From NCBI GenBank assembly GCA_019420345.1, contig JAHZHI010000059.1:1-18962 (forward strand): DNA of 18,962 nt, in the 5' to 3' direction. Below, piece by piece: positions 15,548 through 18,962 of the stretch. A program made the position numbers and the translations under genes. Within the stretch, counting starts at the first letter, position 1. The number at the start of each line of letters is the position of its first letter. The notes beneath the pieces are model-generated. The model was not told the origin of the DNA. It was given only the letters and a program-made list of their open reading frames with translations, and searched no databases. The DNA comes from Peptococcaceae bacterium. GTDB lineage: Bacteria; Bacillota; Peptococcia; Peptococcales; Peptococcaceae.

Positions 15548-15875
15548 GCATATTTATAAATTCAAAATTTCTCCAGTGGCACACATATGTCTTTGCTACA
15601 AAAACCTTTTTGGTAACATTTATTTTAACATCTTGTGCAATTTGTAACAAGCCCTTAATAAAGCCACTTGTTGCACTTCAGAAAATAACCTGTGTTTTTC
15701 TGTCAGATTCAGATCAGCATAAAAAGCGAAGATGATGAAAAAATTAGTGTTTCTTATGTTTTGCATGAGCGTAAAGTTAGTGCCATGAATTATAAAAAAT
15801 GGATAAAGTGTTGCCTATTGCTTTCCCCAGGTTTTTACTTGAAAACTACAATACCCCTCAGACCCATTGTGCCAA

Positions 15876-15914
15876 TAAAAAAACTCACTCTTAACAACAT
15901 CGCTAAGAGTGAGT
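15876..15914 (-). terminator. Terminator after the CBS-domain genes
   Basis: An 11-base perfect inverted repeat (ACTCACTCTTA at 15883-15893 with TAAGAGTGAGT at 15904-15914) is followed on the minus strand by a run of seven T. It is a textbook intrinsic terminator 33 bases beyond the CBS gene stop. Confidence 0.93.
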
Positions 15915-15946
15915 AACTAGTTAGGAACTCGAAAAGATATTAAACT

Positions 15947-16444
15947 TTATTTTGCATTTTGAGCACTGGCATAACGTTCAAAGAATTTCTTGATCAATGT
16001 ATTTCTACTGATAACACCAATCAATACACCATCATGGACAACTGGCATATTCTTTAATTTCTTGCGGTCCATGTACTGAGCAACTTCTCGCAAGTTTTCT
16101 TTGTCTTCGGCAGCCCGTACATTACGTGTTGCGCAAGCCATAACAGACTCATCCGATACTGCGTTAGCAGCTTGTTCCAGGGCTTCTACATCCATGTCAG
16201 ACCAATGTTTGAAGAATACAATCCCTTGAGCACCAGCTCTGTAAAGAATGTAGTGGATGATATCGCCATCGGATAAATAAGCCACAACTCTTTTTGCTTC
16301 ATCAACAACGGGGAATCCACCAACACGATACTTTGAAAACGCTTCTACTGCTTCACCAATCGTTGAAGTATCCTTCAGATACTTCACATCCTCAATCATA
16401 ATATCTGCGATAGAAATATTTGCTAAACTGTTTTCCGACATCAT
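15947..16444 (-). CDS. Stand-alone CBS-pair protein (paralog of the upstream gene)
   Basis: Soluble protein of 165 residues consisting of two CBS motifs (about residues 12-65 and 105-158) joined by a helical linker, with no catalytic or membrane domain. The first repeat reads IADIMIEDVKYLKDTSTIGEAVEAF, then VGGFPVVDEAKRVVAYLSDGDI; the second ends NMPVVHDGVLIGVISRNTLIKKFF. CBS pairs bind adenine nucleotides or similar ligands and regulate partners, but no partner is visible here. It is clearly paralogous to the neighbouring gene (16548-17054), sharing MIE, TIGEAVE, LSDGDI and VISRN/IITRN blocks in the same order. Two adjacent ATGs (16444 and 16441) are possible starts; GGAGG is better spaced for the second. 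It is 103 bases downstream of its paralog and ends before a strong terminator. Confidence 0.85.
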   Translation of the reverse strand: MMSENSLANISIADIMIEDVKYLKDTSTIGEAVEAFSKYRVGGFPVVDEAKRVVAYLSDGDIIHYILYRAGAQGIVFFKHWSDMDVEALEQAANAVSDESVMACATRNVRAAEDKENLREVAQYMDRKKLKNMPVVHDGVLIGVISRNTLIKKFFERYASAQNAK

Positions 16445-16547
16445 AATCCCTCCGTTATATTCATTATTTCAAAAGCTTTCCATTCTTATTTTAAGAACAG
16501 ATATGCCATTGCAAATGAAAGAATCACTCGATTTTCAGTTTTCCCTA

Positions 16548-17054
16548 TTAAAAATCGTCGTCTTGTCCGCCTTCAACGCATTCTGCATCTGGGTTTGCCA
16601 AGTAATCTTTAAACAAACCATTGATGATATCATTACGAGTGATGATACCAACAAACTTTCCTTCATCCAGAACAGGAATGTGTTTCAGGTGTTTTTTCTG
16701 AATCAATTTTGATACATTTCTAACGGTATCTGTTGCTTCAACAGTAATAACATGATGAGTTGCTGCCTGATAAGCATGATCATCCACACATTTTTTCAGG
16801 TAAGAACCAAAGCAGTCAACCTGATACCAGGATCTGATATGATTATATTGATTATTGTGGCGACGTACATTACGTACAACGTAATCCACAATATCACCAT
16901 CAGAAAGGAATGCAGTCAATGCACCACTCTTATCAACGAGTGGCAGGCAACCTACTTTTTTATCAGCAAAAACTTCTACAGCTTCACCGATGGTTGCTTC
17001 ATCACTAAGAGTTACTGGGTTTTCAATCATTACATCTCTAACTAGAACTGCCAT
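16548..17054 (-). CDS. Stand-alone CBS-pair protein
   Basis: Soluble protein of 168 residues made of two CBS motifs with an intervening helical segment (NHIRSWYQVDCFGSYLKKC). The first repeat is VRDVMIENPVTLSDEATIGEAVEVFADKKVGCLPLVD, ending FLSDGDIVDYV; the second is HHVITVEATDTVRNVSKLIQKKHLKHIPVLDEGKFVGIITRNDII. An acidic tail (GGQDDDF) closes it. CBS pairs sense AMP, ATP, SAM or related ligands; the target here is unknown. The start is ATG 17054, with TAGGAGGAG upstream; the seven-residue extension to 17075 precedes that site. It has its own strong promoter about 85 bases upstream and is the first of two tandem paralogs. Confidence 0.87.
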   Translation of the reverse strand: MAVLVRDVMIENPVTLSDEATIGEAVEVFADKKVGCLPLVDKSGALTAFLSDGDIVDYVVRNVRRHNNQYNHIRSWYQVDCFGSYLKKCVDDHAYQAATHHVITVEATDTVRNVSKLIQKKHLKHIPVLDEGKFVGIITRNDIINGLFKDYLANPDAECVEGGQDDDF

Positions 17055-17139
17055 TTTATGTCTCCTCCTAAACATCTTTTAGCATTCGGTTCCTAATACT
17101 GCATATTCGCATATTACTTACCACTTATTTCATGGTTTT

Positions 17140-17168
17140 AGTATATCATAGGATATGCAACGTGTCTA
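17140..17168 (-). promoter_or_regulatory. Promoter of the CBS-domain gene pair
   Basis: TAGACA (17163-17168) and TATACT (17140-17145) on the minus strand are separated by 17 bases and match five of six consensus positions each. A short inverted repeat (ATATC/GATAT) lies within and beside the -10 region. The leader would be about 80 bases. Confidence 0.7.
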
Positions 17169-17246
17169 GAGATTCAATAAGAATTATTTATGTTTTACAT
17201 CTCCGACTTTTTTGCAATCATTTCTCTCTTACAATTATTTTTTGCA

Positions 17247-18524
17247 TCATTTCAACCAGTCTAAAGCTTCCTGCCAGTTCATAAAAGCAACATCCGCAGT
17301 TTGAACAATCTGATTCCATTCTTTTTCAGTGTGATTCGAATCATATATTGCAGCAATTTTAACACCTGCACCTTTTGCGCCAAAAACGCCTTCAACACCA
17401 TCATTAAAGGCCCAAATATTTTTTGCTTCGGCACCAATCATGTCCACGCCCATTGTAAATAATGCCGAATCACCGCCAGCTAAGCGTTTTTCCCAACCAC
17501 TTGCAATAGATGCAATCGCATCATCAATGCCAGCATGTTCAAACAAGGTTCGACATACTTCTGCATCATGAATACTGGTTGCAACAACAGGAATATGACG
17601 TTCCTTTGCAACTGACAAGAATTCTTTAACCCCTGGTTTCGCTTTACCTTCCGTATGATAGTACCATTCAAGATCCGCCTCTAATGTGTCTACAACTTGA
17701 CCCACACCAAATGTTCCTGAATAATTATGCTTTACATACCCAACGCTTTCAGGCATGGTTTTATCCGCCAATATTTGCGCCAAATCTCCACCTGGTCGAT
17801 AACCATTATCCCGCAAGAACCCTGGCACCAAATCCTGATAAAATGCAAGAGTATCAGTCAGTGTACCATCTACATCAGCAAGAATTCCTTTTATATCGGG
17901 ATCTCCATGAACGATATAGCTTATTTTACGTGCCAAACGCTTTGTAACCAGTGCCGGCTGTGGATAACTATAAAGCGCACTGATCACAGCAGCACCAGCA
18001 ACACCTGTACCTGCCAATACAGCGGCATTATTTTCATTAATTCCGCCAATACCAACAACCGGAATGTCAATTGCATCGCAAATCTCTTTAAGCGTTTCAC
18101 GGCTCGTAATACTTGAATCTTTACTTACACTGTGGAAAAGTGCACCCACACCAAGATAATCCGCACCATCTGCAACGGCTTTCTTCGCTTGTTCCAACGT
18201 TTTCGCTGTTACACCCACAATTTTGTCCGGTCCCAATTGTTCTCTTGCACTTGCAGCAGCCATATCTTCCTGGCCGACATGCACCCCATCAGCATCAATC
18301 TCTCGAGCTAAAGCCACATCGTCGTTGATAATGAATGGGACATTATACTGCTTGCAAAGCGCTTGCAAAGCTTTTACGTCTTCCTTTGCAGCACCATGCT
18401 TATCACGATATTGAAGAATTGTGGCCCCATTCTGGAGAATTTGTTCTGTTCTCTGTAACAAATCGTCTCCTTGAAGATGATCACAATCCGTAATCACATA
18501 TAATAATAAGTCTTCCCTGTTCAT
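17247..18524 (-). CDS. thiE: Thiamine phosphate synthase fused to a HAD-family phosphatase domain
   Basis: Bifunctional-looking protein of 425 residues. Residues 1 to about 200 are ThiE, which joins HMP-PP and thiazole phosphate into thiamine phosphate: YVITD at the N-terminus, GATILQYRDK (33-42), FIINDDVALA (64-73), GVHVGQED (80-87), GADYLGVGALFHSVSK (120-135) and GIGGIN (158-163) are its phosphate- and Mg-binding blocks. Residues about 212-425 are a beta-phosphoglucomutase-like HAD domain, with nucleophile and acid Asp217/Asp219 in ADVDGTLTD, motif II ATS (315-317), a Lys at 346 and motif IV FNDGVEGVFGAKGAG with Asp375. Normal ThiE is about 210 residues, so this is a true fusion; the HAD part may act on thiamine phosphate or a pathway intermediate, but that is inference. 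The start is ATG 18524, with GGAGG ten bases upstream. No TPP riboswitch is visible upstream and no other thi gene lies in the window. Confidence 0.9.
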   Translation of the reverse strand: MNREDLLLYVITDCDHLQGDDLLQRTEQILQNGATILQYRDKHGAAKEDVKALQALCKQYNVPFIINDDVALAREIDADGVHVGQEDMAAASAREQLGPDKIVGVTAKTLEQAKKAVADGADYLGVGALFHSVSKDSSITSRETLKEICDAIDIPVVGIGGINENNAAVLAGTGVAGAAVISALYSYPQPALVTKRLARKISYIVHGDPDIKGILADVDGTLTDTLAFYQDLVPGFLRDNGYRPGGDLAQILADKTMPESVGYVKHNYSGTFGVGQVVDTLEADLEWYYHTEGKAKPGVKEFLSVAKERHIPVVATSIHDAEVCRTLFEHAGIDDAIASIASGWEKRLAGGDSALFTMGVDMIGAEAKNIWAFNDGVEGVFGAKGAGVKIAAIYDSNHTEKEWNQIVQTADVAFMNWQEALDWLK

Positions 18525-18563
18525 GAATATTTTTCCTCCGTTAATCATTTACTCTTGTTAATC

Positions 18564-18592
18564 ATCATAGCATACATTTTTTTCTAGGTGAA
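18564..18592 (-). promoter_or_regulatory. Promoter of the thiE-HAD gene
   Basis: TTCACC (18587-18592) and TATGAT (18564-18569) on the minus strand are 17 bases apart, with a TGC extension just before the -10 box. It lies about 40 bases upstream of the ThiE start and overlaps the last codons of a short open frame. Confidence 0.55.
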
Positions 18593-18690
18593 TAACCCTT
18601 ATCATACTTTTCTGCCACTTCTTTTACTTTACTATACTTTTCTACCACTTCTTTCACTATTTTGCATCGATTTACGCAGGTTTCTTTCAT
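18565..18690 (-). CDS. Possible 41-residue peptide with an internal 10-residue repeat
   Basis: An ATG-to-TGA frame in the gap between the tRNA terminators and thiE encodes a basic, helical-looking peptide. Residues 11-20 (IVKEVVEKYS) and 21-30 (KVKEVAEKYD) are near-identical, produced by a 30-base tandem duplication (18604-18633 and 18634-18663, five differences, one of them synonymous). The remainder has four cysteine/basic-rich flanking positions, including a C-terminal PRKKCML. I recognise no family. No good ribosome binding site precedes the ATG, and the thiE promoter overlaps its end, so it may equally be a chance frame across a repeat. Confidence 0.2.
   Translation of the reverse strand: MKETCVNRCKIVKEVVEKYSKVKEVAEKYDKGYSPRKKCML
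18604..18663. repeat. Two-copy 30-base tandem repeat
   Basis: Adjacent copies beginning atacttttct at 18604 and 18634 agree at about 25 of 30 positions. The period is a multiple of three and keeps the short minus-strand open frame intact. Confidence 0.8.
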
Positions 18691-18708
18691 TTTATAGATT
18701 CACATATT

Positions 18709-18742
18709 AAAAAAGCAGCCTTCCGTTAAATTGGAAAACTGC
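18709..18742 (-). terminator. Second terminator downstream of the tRNA genes
   Basis: GCAGTTTTCC (18733-18742) pairs with GGAAGGCTGC (18715-18724) on the minus strand through ten pairs, two of them T-G wobbles, with an 8-base loop, followed by six T. It lies about 30 bases after the first tRNA terminator and probably acts as a back-up. Confidence 0.75.
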
Positions 18743-18758
18743 CTTATTATCTAACTAT

Positions 18759-18801
18759 ACAAAAAACAAAAAAGTCTCCATTGTTTTACAATGAAGACTT
18801 T
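18759..18801 (-). terminator. Terminator directly after tRNA-Trp
   Basis: A 13-pair stem with one wobble (18789-18801 with 18771-18783) and a five-base loop is followed on the minus strand by TTTGTTTTTTG. It begins two bases after the mature tRNA-Trp 3' end. Confidence 0.9.
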
Positions 18802-18802
18802 C

Positions 18803-18875
18803 CAGGGGCACTAGGATTCGAACCCAGGACCTGCGGTTTTGGAGACCGATATTCTACCAGCTGAACTATACCCCT
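18803..18875 (-). tRNA. tRNA-Trp (anticodon CCA)
   Basis: A 73-base tRNA on the minus strand. The acceptor arms AGGGGTA and TGCCCCT pair (one T-G), the D arm holds TAGTTCAGCTGGTAGA, the anticodon loop is CTCCAAA with CCA as anticodon, the T loop is TTCGAAT, and the discriminator is G. The 3' CCA is not encoded. Tryptophan identity follows from the anticodon. Confidence 0.97.
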
Positions 18876-18882
18876 ATACAAA

Positions 18883-18906
18883 GGACAAGGTCCAAGGACC
18901 TTGTCC
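18883..18906. repeat. Perfect inverted repeat between two tRNA genes
   Basis: GGACAAGGTCC (18883-18893) and GGACCTTGTCC (18896-18906) are perfect reverse complements separated by two bases. In RNA this gives a 9- to 10-pair hairpin filling most of the spacer between tRNA-Asn and tRNA-Trp. Only TTT follows on the minus strand, so processing signal or partial terminator are both possible. Confidence 0.85.
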
Positions 18907-18911
18907 GAAGG

Positions 18912-18962
18912 CTCCCCGAACTGGGCTCGAACCAGTGACATCATGATTAACAGTCATGCGCT
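18912..18962 (-). tRNA. tRNA-Asn (anticodon GTT), partial at window edge
   Basis: The 3' portion of a tRNA on the minus strand: anticodon stem and loop CATGACTGTTAATCATG with anticodon GTT, T arm ACTGG-TTCGAGC-CCAGT, acceptor strand TCGGGGA and discriminator G. The D arm and 5' acceptor strand lie beyond the window. The sequence after the discriminator is CCT, so CCA is not encoded. Confidence 0.93.

Larger units (their letters stand above)
15312..15882. other. Intergenic region upstream of the AGCS gene, no credible gene
   Basis: About 570 AT-rich bases between the CBS-protein terminator and the symporter gene. It holds a candidate promoter (15519-15547), a folded leader element (15347-15417) and a small hairpin (cagaaaa at 15679-15685 with ttttctg at 15697-15703). 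Short open frames here lack ribosome binding sites and resemble no family. I see no tRNA, insertion sequence or known riboswitch consensus. Confidence 0.6.

Noticed and set aside
15732..15788. Plus-strand frame starting MMKKLVFLMFC, resembling the start of a secreted protein
   Set aside because: It stops after 18 codons, the upstream AAGCGAAG is a poor ribosome binding site, and no continuation in another frame looks like a protein.
15447..15916. Plus-strand open frames in the gap upstream of the AGCS gene
   Set aside because: AT-rich frames of 66-74 codons without ribosome binding sites, with composition unlike a real protein; one runs through a clear minus-strand terminator.
18525..18700. 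TPP riboswitch upstream of thiE
   Set aside because: No CUGAGA core or matching second helix was found on the minus strand, and the best promoter leaves a leader of only about 35 bases.

Overview
The window looks like the chromosome of an anaerobic, low-to-mid G+C Firmicute. The split glycine dehydrogenase (gcvPA/gcvPB), strong AGGAGG-type ribosome binding sites, TTGACA/TATAAT-type promoters, U-tailed terminators and tRNA genes without an encoded CCA all fit. A Negativicutes- or Clostridia-like host is my impression only; no rRNA or marker gene is present to place it. Every credible gene lies on the minus strand, so transcription runs from high to low coordinates. There are no phage genes, transposases, CRISPR arrays or other mobile elements.

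Reading in the direction of transcription: the right edge holds a partial tRNA-Asn and a complete tRNA-Trp, separated by a perfect inverted repeat and followed by two terminators. A possible 41-residue repeat peptide comes next, and its end overlaps the best promoter for a thiE-HAD fusion gene (17247-18524). Two paralogous stand-alone CBS-pair proteins follow (16548-17054 and 15947-16444), ending at a strong terminator. A 635-base gap then holds a candidate promoter and a structured leader for an AGCS-family alanine/glycine:cation symporter (13794-15311).

The symporter's terminator overlaps a near-consensus promoter for the glycine cleavage operon gcvT-gcvH-gcvPA-gcvPB-lplA-lpdA (6866-13657). 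After a palindrome-rich spacer comes a one-carbon operon fhs-fchA-folD (3454-6646) with its own terminator. A monocistronic FMN-dependent alpha-hydroxy-acid oxidoreductase with an N-terminal four-cysteine motif (2223-3248) and an EcsA/EcsB-like ABC transporter pair (14-1973) complete the window.

The central 12 kb forms one metabolic unit. The symporter brings in glycine or alanine. GcvT/H/PA/PB and the L protein cleave glycine to CO2, ammonia, NADH and methylene-THF, with LplA lipoylating GcvH. FolD and FchA oxidise the C1 unit to 10-formyl-THF, and Fhs can release formate with ATP formation. Run backwards, the same enzymes are the reductive glycine route. The enzymes are well-known families. 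The less ordinary items are the symporter leader RNA, the short gcv leader with no room for a glycine riboswitch, a FolD with a displaced active-site tyrosine beside FchA, the ThiE-HAD fusion, the tandem CBS proteins and the small repeat ORF. I do not see a clearly new system.
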